Numbered from the stretch's first letter, positions 41,401 to 50,754 are shown. The stretch is 52,929 nt of DNA from JBBDJB01 sp040880125 (GCA_040880125.1 JBBDJB010000006.1:1-52929), one strand, 5' to 3'. Numbers and translations: made by a program. Notes: generated by a model not told the origin, from the letters alone.

Positions 41401-42939
41401 TTACCGCCGAGCGTCGGAAGATGTGACGCTTTTCACAATCGCACGGACGACGCCTTCGGTCGTGTAGACCTGGGCCTCTACAGCGGGCGAGTGGCCCAGT
41501 TCCCGCAGTACATCGGAGGTGATGGGACTGATCGAGGCGATCTTCGTGCGGCCAAGTCCGTCACCGAACATGCCGATTAGCGACCGGGCGATGGCCGAGC
41601 TGGTCACCGTGATCCAGTCGATCTTCCCGGCGGCGAGCGCCTCGGCGACTTCGGGATCGGGCGCGTTGACGTCCGTGCTGCTGTAGGCGACGACCTGCTG
41701 GACGTGACCGCCGGCCGCAGTGAGCCTCTCTGCCAAGACCTCGCGGCCGCGGCTCGCCCGGATCAGCAGGAAACGGCGGCCTTTCGCCTGGGGAGCGAGT
41801 GCCTCGGCCAGCGCTTCGGCGCGGTAGTCTTCCGGCTGGACGTCCACCCGCAAGTGAAAGTCCAACAGCCGGTGCGCGGTGGCCGGTCCGATGGCCGCCA
41901 GGCGCGCACCACCCAGCGCCCGGGCGTCCAGCGCGCGAGACAGCAGGGTTGTCATGAACGCCTCGACCCCGTTCGCGCTGGAGAAGACGATCCAATCGAA
42001 GGTGTCCAGTTCAGCGACGGCGCGATCCAGCGGTCCGGAATCATCCGGCGGGCTGATCTCGATCGCCGGTTGAATGAGCACCGCCGCTCCCAGCTCCTCC
42101 AAAGCCCCGCGCAATTCGCTCGCTTGCCCGCGAGGCCGGGTGACCAGCACGGTGGTGCCGAACAGCGGTCGCTGGGAGAACCAATCGGCGGTCGACGGCA
42201 TTGCGGCCACGTCGCCCACGATCACCAGTGCCGGCGGACGCATCTGGCCCGCTGCCAGCACCTCGGCGATCTTCCCCAGCGTGCAACGAATAATCGCCTG
42301 GTCGGGCCATGAGCAGCGGCGCACCACTGCCGCCGGTGTCTCCGGCGAGCGGCCAGCCTCGACCAGTGCACGGCTCCACACCGGCGCGGTTGTGACGCCC
42401 ATGTAGAACACCAGGGTGCCGGGGAAGCGGGCCAGCGCTTTGTAGTCCATGCCATCGTCGCCTTTGCCGGGCCGCTCTTGGCCGGTGACGAAGGCCACGC
42501 ATGAGGCCGCGTCTCGATGGGTGAGCGGAATGCCGGCGTAACTTCCCGCGGCCACGGCCGCCGTCACGCCGGGAACGATCTCAAAGGGAACGTTGGCGGC
42601 GGCCAGGCGCTCCAGTTCCTCGGCAGCACGGGCGAATATGATCGGGTCGCCGCCCTTGAGTCGCACTACGGTCAGCCCGGCCACGGCGGCCTCGATCATG
42701 CGGTCGCCGATCTCCTCTTGCGACATGATGCGGCCATGCCCGTGCCGGCCGAGACAGACCTGCTCGGCTTGCGCGGGCGCGTGCTCGAGGATCTGTGGGT
42801 TGACCAGATAGTCGTACAGCACGACGTCCGCACGCGCGAGACATTCCATGCCCCGCAGCGTGATCAAGCCGGCATCGCCCGGTCCGGCGCCGACCAGATA
42901 GACCTTGCCCACGGAGCTTTTGCTGCGACGGTCCTTCAC
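41401..42939 (-). CDS. cobA-hemD: Uroporphyrinogen-III C-methyltransferase / uroporphyrinogen-III synthase fusion
   Basis: Two enzymes of tetrapyrrole synthesis in one 512-residue chain. The first about 250 residues are the SAM-dependent methyltransferase (KVYLVGAGPGDAGLITLRGM, VVRLKGGDPIIFARAAEE, GVTAAVAAGSYAGIPLTHRD), which makes precorrin-2. After a short linker, residues about 265-505 are the HemD fold (TVLVTRPRGQASELRGALEE, IVFSSANGVEAFMTTLL, ITVTSSAIARSLIG). Such fusions are known in several phyla. GTG start at 42939. Confidence 0.95.
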   Translation of the reverse strand: MKDRRSKSSVGKVYLVGAGPGDAGLITLRGMECLARADVVLYDYLVNPQILEHAPAQAEQVCLGRHGHGRIMSQEEIGDRMIEAAVAGLTVVRLKGGDPIIFARAAEELERLAAANVPFEIVPGVTAAVAAGSYAGIPLTHRDAASCVAFVTGQERPGKGDDGMDYKALARFPGTLVFYMGVTTAPVWSRALVEAGRSPETPAAVVRRCSWPDQAIIRCTLGKIAEVLAAGQMRPPALVIVGDVAAMPSTADWFSQRPLFGTTVLVTRPRGQASELRGALEELGAAVLIQPAIEISPPDDSGPLDRAVAELDTFDWIVFSSANGVEAFMTTLLSRALDARALGGARLAAIGPATAHRLLDFHLRVDVQPEDYRAEALAEALAPQAKGRRFLLIRASRGREVLAERLTAAGGHVQQVVAYSSTDVNAPDPEVAEALAAGKIDWITVTSSAIARSLIGMFGDGLGRTKIASISPITSDVLRELGHSPAVEAQVYTTEGVVRAIVKSVTSSDARR

Positions 42940-43058
42940 GCGACCCCTTCGCGTCGGGCAGCGCGGCCACTTTGTGTCGCCCTGCGTAGCTGGTAGAATG
43001 GAATACGCTCGAAAACTGCCTTGTCATCAGCGCCTTTGCGGCACGAGATCTCCAGCGC

Positions 43059-44471
43059 ATGTCATCGGAAAACGCCACGGGACGCCAACCGATTCCGCCC
43101 GCCAAGCGCCGCCGTCTGCAGCAGCTCTTCGAGCATGGCAGCCGCAACACGGCGCAGGGAAACCATGACTACGCCACCGAGACGTTCACGCAATGCGTCA
43201 TCGGCGATCCTTGCAACCTGATCTACTTGCAGAACTTTCTCGGCAATCTCCAGAAGAAGTATAACAACAACAAGAAAGGCGGAAAACTCGCGGCCTTGAA
43301 GGGCACCGGGGCACGGTCGGCCATCAAAAAGGCCACCGGCAAGGAAGACTGGGACGGCGTCGTGAAGGCCTCGTGCGAGATGCTCAAGCTCAATCCGTGG
43401 GACACCACGGCCCTGACCGCGATGGCCAAAGCCTACGAGCATCTCCAGAGCGACGAGTGCCAGCTCCTCTGCCTGCGCACGGCGCTGGACGCCAACACGA
43501 AGGATCCGGACATCAACCGCCTGGCTGCCTTGGCGCTGGCACGCATGGGCCAGTTCGATCAGGCGATCGCCTGTTGGCGTCGAGTCGAGCAGGCCAAGCC
43601 GGACGACGAAGAAGCCCGCAGGATGATCGGCGATCTGACCGTCGAGAAGACTATTCATAAGGCCGGGTACGAGGAGAAGGCGGCCTCGGGCGAAGGCGTG
43701 GCCGCGTCGGCCGCGGGATCAGGAAAAGCGGCGAACTCCGGCCAGGCGACGGTCTCCCGGGATCAAGAGCTGCAAAAGGCCATCGCCAAAAATCCCGAGG
43801 AGATTTCCAACTACATCGACTTGGCCGACAGGTACACGAAGAGCGACCAACTTCAGGAGGCGGAAAAGGTATTGCTCAAGGCCCAAGAGGCCTCCGGCGG
43901 CGGCGACTTGACGGTCCGCGAGATGCTTGAAGACGTGCAGATGACTCTGGGGCATCGGCAACTGGAGGTCGCGCAGCGGCGCGCCGAACAGGAACCTTCC
44001 GACGAGGCGAACAACCTGGTCAAGCGGCTGAAGGCCGAAGTCAACCAGCGCGAGCTGGAGGTGTTCGCCGCGCGGGTGCAGCGAAACCCCTCGAACGTGA
44101 CGCTGAAGTACGAGATGGGGGTCCGGCTCAAGCGGGCCGGAAAGTTCAAGGAGGCCATCCAGGCATTGCAGAACGCCCGGGGCGACGTCAAGCACAAGGG
44201 CCTGGTTCACATGGAACTGGGCGACTGCTTTCACTATATCGAGCAGGACAAGTTGGCCCTGGCCAGCTACCAGAACGCCATCTCCGAGATTTCGGACCGT
44301 GATGTTGAGACGAGAAAAAAGGCCCTCTATCGGGCTGGCATCATGGGAATGCGGCTGAAGGAATGGGACGTCGCCGAGGGGCATCTCAGCGAATTGGCCA
44401 ACCTCGACTTCAGCTACAAGGACGTGTCAAAGTGGCTGGACAAGCTCGGGCAAATGCGTCATAAACAGTAA
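43059..44471 (+). CDS. TPR-repeat protein
   Basis: The 470-residue protein is made largely of tetratricopeptide-like helical repeats. Examples are KASCEMLKLNPWDTTALTAM, ALARMGQFDQAIACWRRVEQ, and near the end HMELGDCFHYIEQDKLALAS. A Lys-rich segment (NNNKKGGKLAALKGTGARS) lies at about 70-90 and a Ser/Ala-rich insert at about 210-230. No signal peptide. TPRs are protein-binding scaffolds; the partner is unknown. ATG start at 43059. Confidence 0.75.
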   Translation: MSSENATGRQPIPPAKRRRLQQLFEHGSRNTAQGNHDYATETFTQCVIGDPCNLIYLQNFLGNLQKKYNNNKKGGKLAALKGTGARSAIKKATGKEDWDGVVKASCEMLKLNPWDTTALTAMAKAYEHLQSDECQLLCLRTALDANTKDPDINRLAALALARMGQFDQAIACWRRVEQAKPDDEEARRMIGDLTVEKTIHKAGYEEKAASGEGVAASAAGSGKAANSGQATVSRDQELQKAIAKNPEEISNYIDLADRYTKSDQLQEAEKVLLKAQEASGGGDLTVREMLEDVQMTLGHRQLEVAQRRAEQEPSDEANNLVKRLKAEVNQRELEVFAARVQRNPSNVTLKYEMGVRLKRAGKFKEAIQALQNARGDVKHKGLVHMELGDCFHYIEQDKLALASYQNAISEISDRDVETRKKALYRAGIMGMRLKEWDVAEGHLSELANLDFSYKDVSKWLDKLGQMRHKQ

Positions 44472-44560
44472 CTTGCCGTTTTCGCCGGATAGCCGGTGAG
44501 GACATTTCCCACCTACCTAAATCGCCTGCCGGCCCAGTGCCGGCCATCACGGTACCGACT

Positions 44561-44830
44561 ATGCCCAACCGCCCCAGTTCCAAGAAGCGCCTTCGCCAGA
44601 ACCTCGCCATCCGGGACCGCAATCGGGCCGCCAAGTCCGCGGTTCGCTCGCAGGTGAAAAAGGTTCGCTCGGCCGTTGCGGCCGGTGACTTGGAGGCCGG
44701 TCAGACCGAATTCCATCTGGCGGTCAAAAAGCTGGACAAAGCCGCCTCCAAGCGGTTGATTCACTCGAATCTCGCTGCACGCACCAAATCGCGTCTCTCC
44801 GCGGCACTCAAGCGGCTGAAGACCGCCTGA
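44561..44830 (+). CDS. rpsT: 30S ribosomal protein S20
   Basis: The 89-residue basic helical protein begins MPNRPSSKKRLRQNLAIRDR and ends RTKSRLSAALKRLKTA, both typical of S20, which binds 16S rRNA in the small subunit. ATG at 44561 was chosen as the family start; an in-frame ATG eight codons upstream (44537) is less likely. It lies 89 bases after the TPR gene on the same strand. Confidence 0.95.
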   Translation: MPNRPSSKKRLRQNLAIRDRNRAAKSAVRSQVKKVRSAVAAGDLEAGQTEFHLAVKKLDKAASKRLIHSNLAARTKSRLSAALKRLKTA

Positions 44831-44849
44831 CCGGCGGCGGAACTTTTCG

Positions 44850-44992
44850 CTGAATTCGCCAGAATGTAGCTGAATTCGCAAGAATTCAGACCGGCTCGGG
44901 CTATCACAGTGGCACAGACATTCCTGTCTGTGCGCAGCGCGCTAGAAAGGGGACTGGCTCGCTACACGCACGGGCTGGACGAGCCAGCCGTG
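44850..44992. repeat. Composite of three palindrome families between convergent genes
   Basis: CTGAATTC at 44850-44857, CTGAATTC/GAATTCAG around GCAA (44870-44889), GCACAGACA/TGTCTGTGC around TTCC (44912-44933) and CACGGGCTGG/CCAGCCGTG (44969-44992). All lie between the ends of rpsT and pyrK. Confidence 0.8.
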
Positions 44993-45056
44993 GCACCCCG
45001 GAGACGCCCAACCTGACACCGTCAAGCCGGCTCTCAGGCAGTTCAAGCCAGCCTCG

Positions 45057-45926
45057 CTACCAGAGGATGCTCTCGGCGTCGAACACGGGGCCGTCGACGC
45101 ACGTCCGCTTGTAGTCCCAGTGGCCGTCCTCTTGGCGGATCTTCGCCACACAGCTAAAGCAGATGCCGACGCCGCAGGCCATCGGCGTTTCCAGCGAGAC
45201 GTCGCACGATTCGCCGGCCTCGCGGCAAAGAGCGGCCGTGGCCGCCATCATCGGTTCCGGTCCGCAGCAGATCGTGTGGCAGCCGGTGCTCTCGCGCAGA
45301 ACGTCGCCGATCAGATCCGTGACCAGTCCGTGGTGACCGGCCGTACCGTCGTCGCTGCTGATGCGGACCTCGACCCCCAGAGCTTCAAAATCTGCCACTC
45401 CCGCCAGAAGCTCGGCGGTGCGAACGCCGTAGCAGAGCGTGACGCGGGGGATCCGCTTACGGTGTCGCGGTGGGTCGCCGTACCTCCGCTTGCCAAAGAC
45501 CTCCTGTGCGAGCGCGAGAAACGGTGTCTGCCCAATCCCTCCGGCGGCCAGCAGCAGATGCGCGCATTCGCGGGGTTCAAACCCGTTGCCAAGCGGCCCC
45601 CACATCTCCAGCGGAGCGCCAGCGGCCAGCGCCGCCAGCCGCGAGGTCATCTTGCCGAGCACGATATACACGATATCCAGCCCCACCGGCTCGCCGTGTT
45701 CGTCCAGCACGGTGTCGTACAGGGCCAGCGGCCGCCCGAGCAGCGGATCGTTGCAATCGGTCAGCCGCAGCATGACGAACTGTCCCGGCACGATCCGCCG
45801 CGCGATCCGCGGCGCGTGCACTCGCACGCGGTAGGTGTCGCGGGCTATGCGAACCTGGTCGACGACGCGAACATGCTCGTAGCACGCGCTGTCGGCGTAA
45901 TACTTGGCGCTCAGGGGAGGGGTCAT
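45057..45926 (-). CDS. pyrK: Dihydroorotate dehydrogenase electron transfer subunit
   Basis: PyrK carries FAD and a [2Fe-2S] cluster and passes electrons from dihydroorotate dehydrogenase B to NAD. The FAD-binding barrel segment PGQFVMLRLTDCNDPLLGRP, the nucleotide motif HLLLAAGGIGQTPFLALA, and four cluster cysteines (CGVGICFSC and a last Cys in KRTCVDGPVF) are present. The start overlaps the RluB-like gene's stop as ATGA. The catalytic subunit gene pyrD is not in the window. Confidence 0.93.
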   Translation of the reverse strand: MTPPLSAKYYADSACYEHVRVVDQVRIARDTYRVRVHAPRIARRIVPGQFVMLRLTDCNDPLLGRPLALYDTVLDEHGEPVGLDIVYIVLGKMTSRLAALAAGAPLEMWGPLGNGFEPRECAHLLLAAGGIGQTPFLALAQEVFGKRRYGDPPRHRKRIPRVTLCYGVRTAELLAGVADFEALGVEVRISSDDGTAGHHGLVTDLIGDVLRESTGCHTICCGPEPMMAATAALCREAGESCDVSLETPMACGVGICFSCVAKIRQEDGHWDYKRTCVDGPVFDAESILW

Positions 45927-46942
45927 TTTCGGCGCTGCGGCCGCGGGGAGCGAGAGGAAGTCTTACTCGGCGATCCGGTCTTCTTCAGTGATCCGGTCTT
46001 CTTCGGTGGGCCGTACTTCTTCAGGGGACCGGTCGACGTGCGGCTCTCGCTGGAACGCGGCCCGGGGCGAGCGCCGGAACGAACTTTGCGTTTGGGTGGT
46101 TTGGGTGGGCTGCCGCCGTTTCCGGTATTCTCCGCCGCCAGGCGCAATGCTCGCAGCTCGGCGCTGGTGAGTGGCCGAAACGCACCCGGGGCCAATTCAC
46201 CCAGCCGCACCGGCCCGACCGCAATCCGCGTCAATCGCAACACCTTATGCCCGACGCGGGCCAGCAGACGGCGAATCTCTCGATTACGCCCCTCGTCGAG
46301 CACCATCTCCATCAGCGTGCTGTTCGCCCGCCGCGACTTGGTGCGGATCCGTAGCGCGCGGGCCACGCCCTCGGCCAGGTGGACGCCACGCTGCAGTTCC
46401 GCCAATACCTTCTCGTCCGGATGACCGGCGACTTCCACCTGATAGGTCTTCTCGACACCGTACCGCGGGTGCGTGATTCGGTTGGCCAACTCGCCGTCGT
46501 TGGTGACCAGGATCAACCCCTCGCTGGCGGCGTCGAGCCGCCCCACCGGATAAAGCCGCCCAAGGTCCGGGGGAAGCAGATCGATCACGCGCGGACGCCC
46601 GGCCGGATCGCGGTTGGTGGTGATCACGCCCTTGGGCTTATGAACGGCGTAGACCGCGCGGCGCGTGCGCGGCAACGGCTCGCCGTCGACGCGAATCTCC
46701 TGCCGATCGGGGTCGGCCTTGACGCCCAACTCCGTGACCACCTTGCGGTCCACTTCGACGCGGCCTTCGAGAATCAACTGCTCGCACTGCCGGCGGCTGC
46801 CATGACCCGCGGCCGCCAGCAGCTTCTGGAGCCGCTGCGCACCGTCGGGTTGTTCCCGACCCGGACGCGGAGCGACGGAGGGTTGTCGCTCCGTTTTGCG
46901 AGTCGAACTGGGATTGCGCCGGGGACGGGAAGGCATTTTCAT
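45923..46942 (-). CDS. rluB: RluB/RsuA-family pseudouridine synthase
   Basis: The S4 RNA-binding domain (AQRLQKLLAAAGHGSRRQCE) is followed by the catalytic domain with LYPVGRLDAASEGLILVTND, whose Asp is catalytic, and LDEGRNREIRRLLARVGHKV. The 339-residue protein has basic low-complexity extensions at both ends; the C-terminal 60 residues repeat KKTGS-like units. It makes pseudouridine in 23S or 16S rRNA; which site is not certain. ATGA overlap with pyrK. Confidence 0.9.
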   Translation of the reverse strand: MKMPSRPRRNPSSTRKTERQPSVAPRPGREQPDGAQRLQKLLAAAGHGSRRQCEQLILEGRVEVDRKVVTELGVKADPDRQEIRVDGEPLPRTRRAVYAVHKPKGVITTNRDPAGRPRVIDLLPPDLGRLYPVGRLDAASEGLILVTNDGELANRITHPRYGVEKTYQVEVAGHPDEKVLAELQRGVHLAEGVARALRIRTKSRRANSTLMEMVLDEGRNREIRRLLARVGHKVLRLTRIAVGPVRLGELAPGAFRPLTSAELRALRLAAENTGNGGSPPKPPKRKVRSGARPGPRSSESRTSTGPLKKYGPPKKTGSLKKTGSPSKTSSRSPRPQRRK

Positions 46943-47051
46943 GGATCATCTTACGAGGCGATCGAAACGTGGTGTTTCGAAACCGCGAGATAAGACATCT
47001 TACTCGCTCGCTCGAGCAGAACACAGGGGCACGATCCCGCGCCGGACGCAC

Positions 47052-47134
47052 GTAGGGTCACCGTGCGGGCCATGTAGCTGGACTCGTGAGAGTTCAGCCG
47101 AAGACAGGGGCCGCCTGAATTCTCACGAATTCAG
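47052..47134. repeat. GTAGGGT and CTGAATTC-family palindromes
   Basis: GTAGGGT copy at 47052-47074, CTGGACTC/GAGTTCAG around GTGA (47078-47097) and a perfect CTGAATTC/GAATTCAG around TCAC (47115-47134), between rluB and the lipoprotein gene. Confidence 0.7.
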
Positions 47135-47206
47135 TTACGGCCGATTGCGGAGTACACAAAAGCCGGCCAGCAGTTCCACGCGAGACAACGCTGCAGCGGC
47201 GGCACG

Positions 47207-47476
47207 TCAGTACGCCGGCCGCGGCCCCCACTGCATCCACTGCGGCACCCGCCGGGCGCGGAGCGGCTCGGGGGGTGGCTCCTGGAATCCCAGCGGCCGA
47301 CCGCCGACCACTTGCGGACCGACGTCCTCCTCCGGGTAGGGATCGAATTGCGCCGCCTGCTGCCGTTGAAAAAAGGCCGGGCCCGGGTTGTGGAGCCGCG
47401 CCGGCGGAACCCAACCGCAGCCGCTCAGCGGCGCTGCCGCGACCATCGCCAGGAGAATATAGAGCGGTCGGCACAT
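47207..47476 (-). CDS. Small lipoprotein
   Basis: 89 residues. Signal peptide YILLAMVAAAPLSGC ends in a lipobox (LSGC), so the protein is probably lipid-anchored. The mature part is rich in Pro, Gln and Arg (PAFFQRQQAAQFDPYPEE) and ends WMQWGPRPAY. No known domain. It lies between rluB and manA, with about 260 bases on each side. Confidence 0.6.
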   Translation of the reverse strand: MCRPLYILLAMVAAAPLSGCGWVPPARLHNPGPAFFQRQQAAQFDPYPEEDVGPQVVGGRPLGFQEPPPEPLRARRVPQWMQWGPRPAY

Positions 47477-47737
47477 GCGGCAGAAGATTCCGGTCGTCTG
47501 GTGACAAAGGCGGAGGATTATAGGAGCTCGACCGCCGGCGAGGAAGGTCTATCGAAAACGTACCAGCGGCCGGTCGCTAGCATCATCGACGGGCCGCCGC
47601 CGTGACTTGACCACATCCTACGCAGTAGCGGTTAAGCACCTCGGCCACGAAAAGCTAGCGAAGCTATGGCGCCACGGTTACCTGCAACGACTGTGAGCGA
47701 GCGCCGCCCGCGAATGCGCAGACACCGTAGCGTCCGC

Positions 47738-48709
47738 TCACGGAAGGTATATGTCCAAGAGCACCGCGTGCCGCTCGGGCCGGAGCATCGTTTCTCCGCA
47801 CGTGGCCGGCACAAGTACGGTACCTCCTCGCGGAAGCGGCTGCTCGACCGGGTCGCCGTCGATACGCACGCTCCCCTCCAGCACCGCCACGAGGTGGAAG
47901 CGGTCGTCATCGCCCAGCGGCTGCGGATCGTCGAACTTCCAGCGGTCGAGCACGAATTTATCGCACGTCACCAGCCGCTCGACGTGCGGGCGCTCCGTCG
48001 GCTGCGGTAGTTGCGGTTCGGCCGGACCGTAATCGTAGTTGATTGCCTCGAGCGCTTCGGGGATGTGTAAATCGCGCGACTTGCCGTCGGGGCCGACGCG
48101 TCCCCAATCGTACACCCGGTAGGTCGTATCGCTGGCCTGTTGAATCTCCGCGACGAGCAGCCCTTCGCCCAGCGCGTGCACGACACCGGCGGGCAGGAAT
48201 AGGCAGTCGCCCACTTCCGGCTCGAAGTGATGCAGGCATAGCTCACTGGTGCCGCGCGAAACTTCGCGCTCGAATGCCGGTCGATCGAAGCCCCGCTTCA
48301 GCCCGGCATAGATCGTGCTGCCCGGCTCCTTGCCGAGGATCACCCAGGCTTCGGTCTTCCCTAAGTCGGGTGGATCGAGCCGCGCGGCCCGCTCGTCGTC
48401 CGGATGAACCTGAACGCTCAGCTTTCGCTGCGCATCGAGAAACTTGAACAGCAGCGGAAACGCATCGCGCGGGGCATTTCGCCCAAATAGCTCGCCGCCG
48501 TGGACTTCGACAAGCTGCCGCAGCGTGGCGCCCGTGAGCGGGCCGGCCGCAACAGTGCTCTGCTGGTCGCCGTGGTCGACGATCTCCCAGCTTTCCGCGT
48601 AGTCATCACCCTCGCCCAGGGGCTTGCCCAGTTCGGTCGCCAGGCGTCGTCCGCCCCAAATGTAGCGACGCAAGACCGGATTGAATCGCAGGGGGTACAG
48701 CTCGGGCAT
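47738..48709 (-). CDS. manA: Type I mannose-6-phosphate isomerase
   Basis: The zinc enzyme interconverts mannose 6-phosphate and fructose 6-phosphate. The cupin core shows FLDAQRKLSVQVHPDDERAA, with metal-ligand His, KTEAWVILGKEPGSTIYAGL, VGDCLFLPAGVVHALGEGLL and VAEIQQASDTTYRVYDWGR. 323 residues fit the short bacterial form. ATG at 48709 is preferred; three codons upstream another ATG (48718) is possible. Confidence 0.95.
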   Translation of the reverse strand: MPELYPLRFNPVLRRYIWGGRRLATELGKPLGEGDDYAESWEIVDHGDQQSTVAAGPLTGATLRQLVEVHGGELFGRNAPRDAFPLLFKFLDAQRKLSVQVHPDDERAARLDPPDLGKTEAWVILGKEPGSTIYAGLKRGFDRPAFEREVSRGTSELCLHHFEPEVGDCLFLPAGVVHALGEGLLVAEIQQASDTTYRVYDWGRVGPDGKSRDLHIPEALEAINYDYGPAEPQLPQPTERPHVERLVTCDKFVLDRWKFDDPQPLGDDDRFHLVAVLEGSVRIDGDPVEQPLPRGGTVLVPATCGETMLRPERHAVLLDIYLP

Positions 48710-49016
48710 ACTGGTCACCGGTTTCTCCGCGGATGGCCTTGGGCCGCGGTGGTCTCATCGCACGTGCCCCTCGTGATTGGCCCCTCGTGATTGACGGCCC
48801 GAGCCACGGTTTTGCACCGGTGCGCGCCTGTCGGCATCTTTCTCCATTTTTGAGCGCCCGGATGGAACTGGCGAGCCCCCGGCGCGATTATCTCCGCCAA
48901 ACCGGTTGAAGCTCGTGGTTTCGCGTGAGCCCGGCGGCGCCGTTGTGGTGCCTTCTGCCCGCTGGTATCATCGAGATTCCCCTGGTTTTTTGCTCCCCTC
49001 TTGCTCCTTGCCACGC

Positions 49017-50126
49017 ATGCGCCGCCAGTACGACGAAGATCTCTTCGAAGATTCCAAGATGACCTTCGGGCAGCACCTCGAAGAGCTTCGAGTGGCGCTG
49101 TTTAAGGCCATCCTGGCGCTGGTAGCCGGCTTTATCGTGGGGCTGATCTTCGGCAATCAAATTGTAAGCTGGATCCAAGCGCCCCTGAAGGTGGCCCTGC
49201 TTAACCACTATCAGCAGATCGGCAAAGTGGACCACCAGCGGCACGTGGAGGAGATCCTCGCAGGAGGAGGCACGCCCGTCTATTCGACGGAGCAGGTGAA
49301 CGACCTGTTGGAAAACCAGGGCATGATCTATGAGCGGGTGTATATTTATGCGCCCGAGGTTTGGAAGCAACTCCGCGGGAAGTTTCCCGATCAAATTCCG
49401 GAAGTATCGCTCCCGCCCGCTGCAGATTCGGCTGAAACAGAACAGCAGCCCGCAACAACGGATGCGCAATCTGCAACTCCACCACTGAACCAGAAGGACA
49501 TGATCCCGCTGATGCTATGGAAGCCGGCGCTGGAGGACACACGCGTTCAGGTGACCAGCCTGCGGGTTGAGGATTCGTTTGTCACCTACATCAAGGCGGC
49601 ACTGGTCGCCGGGGCGATCATCGCCAGCCCTTTGATCTTCTGGTACATCTGGTCATTCGTTGCGGCGGGGCTCTATCCCCACGAGAAGCGATACGTCTTT
49701 GTTTATCTGCCATTCAGCCTCACGCTGTTTTTGGCCGGCGCAGCGGTCGCCTTTTTCTTCGCCATCAGCTTCGTGCTGGATTTTCTGTTCTGGTTCAATC
49801 GGCAGATGGGCGTAGATCCGACACCCCGAATCAACGACTGGATGGGCTTCGTGCTGCTGCTCCCGTTGGGATTCGGGATCAGTTTCCAACTGCCGTTGGT
49901 GATGCTCTTTCTGGAGCGGATCGGCGCGACAAGCATCCAGCTTTACAAAGAGAAGTGGCGGATCGCCGTACTGGTCATCTGCATCGTGGCGATGCTGCTC
50001 ACGCCGGCCGATCCGCAGAGCATGATGCTGATGGCGGTGCCGCTGGTGATTCTCTATTTCGGCGGCATCCTGCTCTGCCGCGTCATGCCGCGCCAAACCA
50101 GCCCCTTCGGCGAAACGGCCGACTAG
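49017..50126 (+). CDS. tatC: Sec-independent protein translocase TatC with large insertion
   Basis: TatC recognises twin-arginine signal peptides in the inner membrane. The start is MRRQYDEDLFEDSKMTFGQH, continuing LEELRVALFKAI at the first helix. The later helices (SPLIFWYIWSFVAAGLYPHE, then FLAGAAVAFFFAISFVLDFL) and GFGISFQLPLVMLFLERIG match the family. At 369 residues it is about 110 longer than the usual 250-260. The extra sequence lies in the first periplasmic loop, roughly residues 65-170, and includes an acidic Gln/Ala/Thr-rich stretch. Confidence 0.95.
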   Translation: MRRQYDEDLFEDSKMTFGQHLEELRVALFKAILALVAGFIVGLIFGNQIVSWIQAPLKVALLNHYQQIGKVDHQRHVEEILAGGGTPVYSTEQVNDLLENQGMIYERVYIYAPEVWKQLRGKFPDQIPEVSLPPAADSAETEQQPATTDAQSATPPLNQKDMIPLMLWKPALEDTRVQVTSLRVEDSFVTYIKAALVAGAIIASPLIFWYIWSFVAAGLYPHEKRYVFVYLPFSLTLFLAGAAVAFFFAISFVLDFLFWFNRQMGVDPTPRINDWMGFVLLLPLGFGISFQLPLVMLFLERIGATSIQLYKEKWRIAVLVICIVAMLLTPADPQSMMLMAVPLVILYFGGILLCRVMPRQTSPFGETAD

Positions 50127-50160
50127 TCCTACAGCGCAAGGTCGCGGGATCCGCACCCGC

Positions 50161-50180
50161 CACAGACCTCCCTGTCTGTG
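50161..50180. repeat. CACAGAC palindrome between convergent tatC and glnB
   Basis: Arms CACAGAC and GTCTGTG with a six-base loop, in the 73-base gap between the two stops. It may act as a shared terminator hairpin. Confidence 0.65.
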
Positions 50181-50199
50181 CGCGTGGTCGAGCTGGGCA

Positions 50200-50547
50200 T
50201 CAGATGGCGTCCTGGCCACGTTCGCCCGTGCGGATCCGAATGCAGTCTTCCAGCGGCAGCACGAAGATCTTGCCGTCGCCGATCTCACCGGACTCGCCAG
50301 TGCGTCCGGCCTTGATGATCGCTCCGATCGTCGGCTCGACGAACTCGTCGTTCACCGCGATCTGAAGCTGCACCTTGCGGAGCAGATTCACGGAGATTTC
50401 GTGGCCCCGATAGACTTCGGTGTGCCCCTTTTGCCGGCCAAAGCCTTGCACGTCCATCACCGTCAGGCGGAAGACCTCGACTTCGGTCAGCGCCTCCTTG
50501 ACGAGTTCGAGCTTGTTGGGCTGTATGATCGCGACGATCAATTTCAT
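50200..50547 (-). CDS. glnB: PII nitrogen regulatory protein
   Basis: PII proteins sense ATP/ADP and 2-oxoglutarate and control Amt channels and nitrogen enzymes. Motifs are QPNKLELVKEALTE, QGFGRQKGHTEVYRG before the T-loop, and GEIGDGKIFVLPLEDCIRIR. The T-loop reads YRGHEISVNLL, so the Tyr51 that is uridylylated in enteric PII is Ile51, while Tyr46 remains. It lies downstream of amtB on the same strand, after a strong terminator. ATG start with GGAG upstream. Confidence 0.96.
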   Translation of the reverse strand: MKLIVAIIQPNKLELVKEALTEVEVFRLTVMDVQGFGRQKGHTEVYRGHEISVNLLRKVQLQIAVNDEFVEPTIGAIIKAGRTGESGEIGDGKIFVLPLEDCIRIRTGERGQDAI

Positions 50548-50754
50548 GCGTATCGATCTCCAGGGAGAGGTGACGGATCAGGCGATCCGGCGGCTATCGC
50601 CGCGTGCCGGCACGTCACCTTTGGTTGACTAATCCTAGCCCCTGTCCAAAACCGGCTCAAGGCGACTGCATCGCCGCGTAGGGAGCCGAGAGAGGGGCCG
50701 CATCCATGCTGTGTACGTCGGGAACTGTGCCCCGGGGCCCTAACGGGCCGACTT

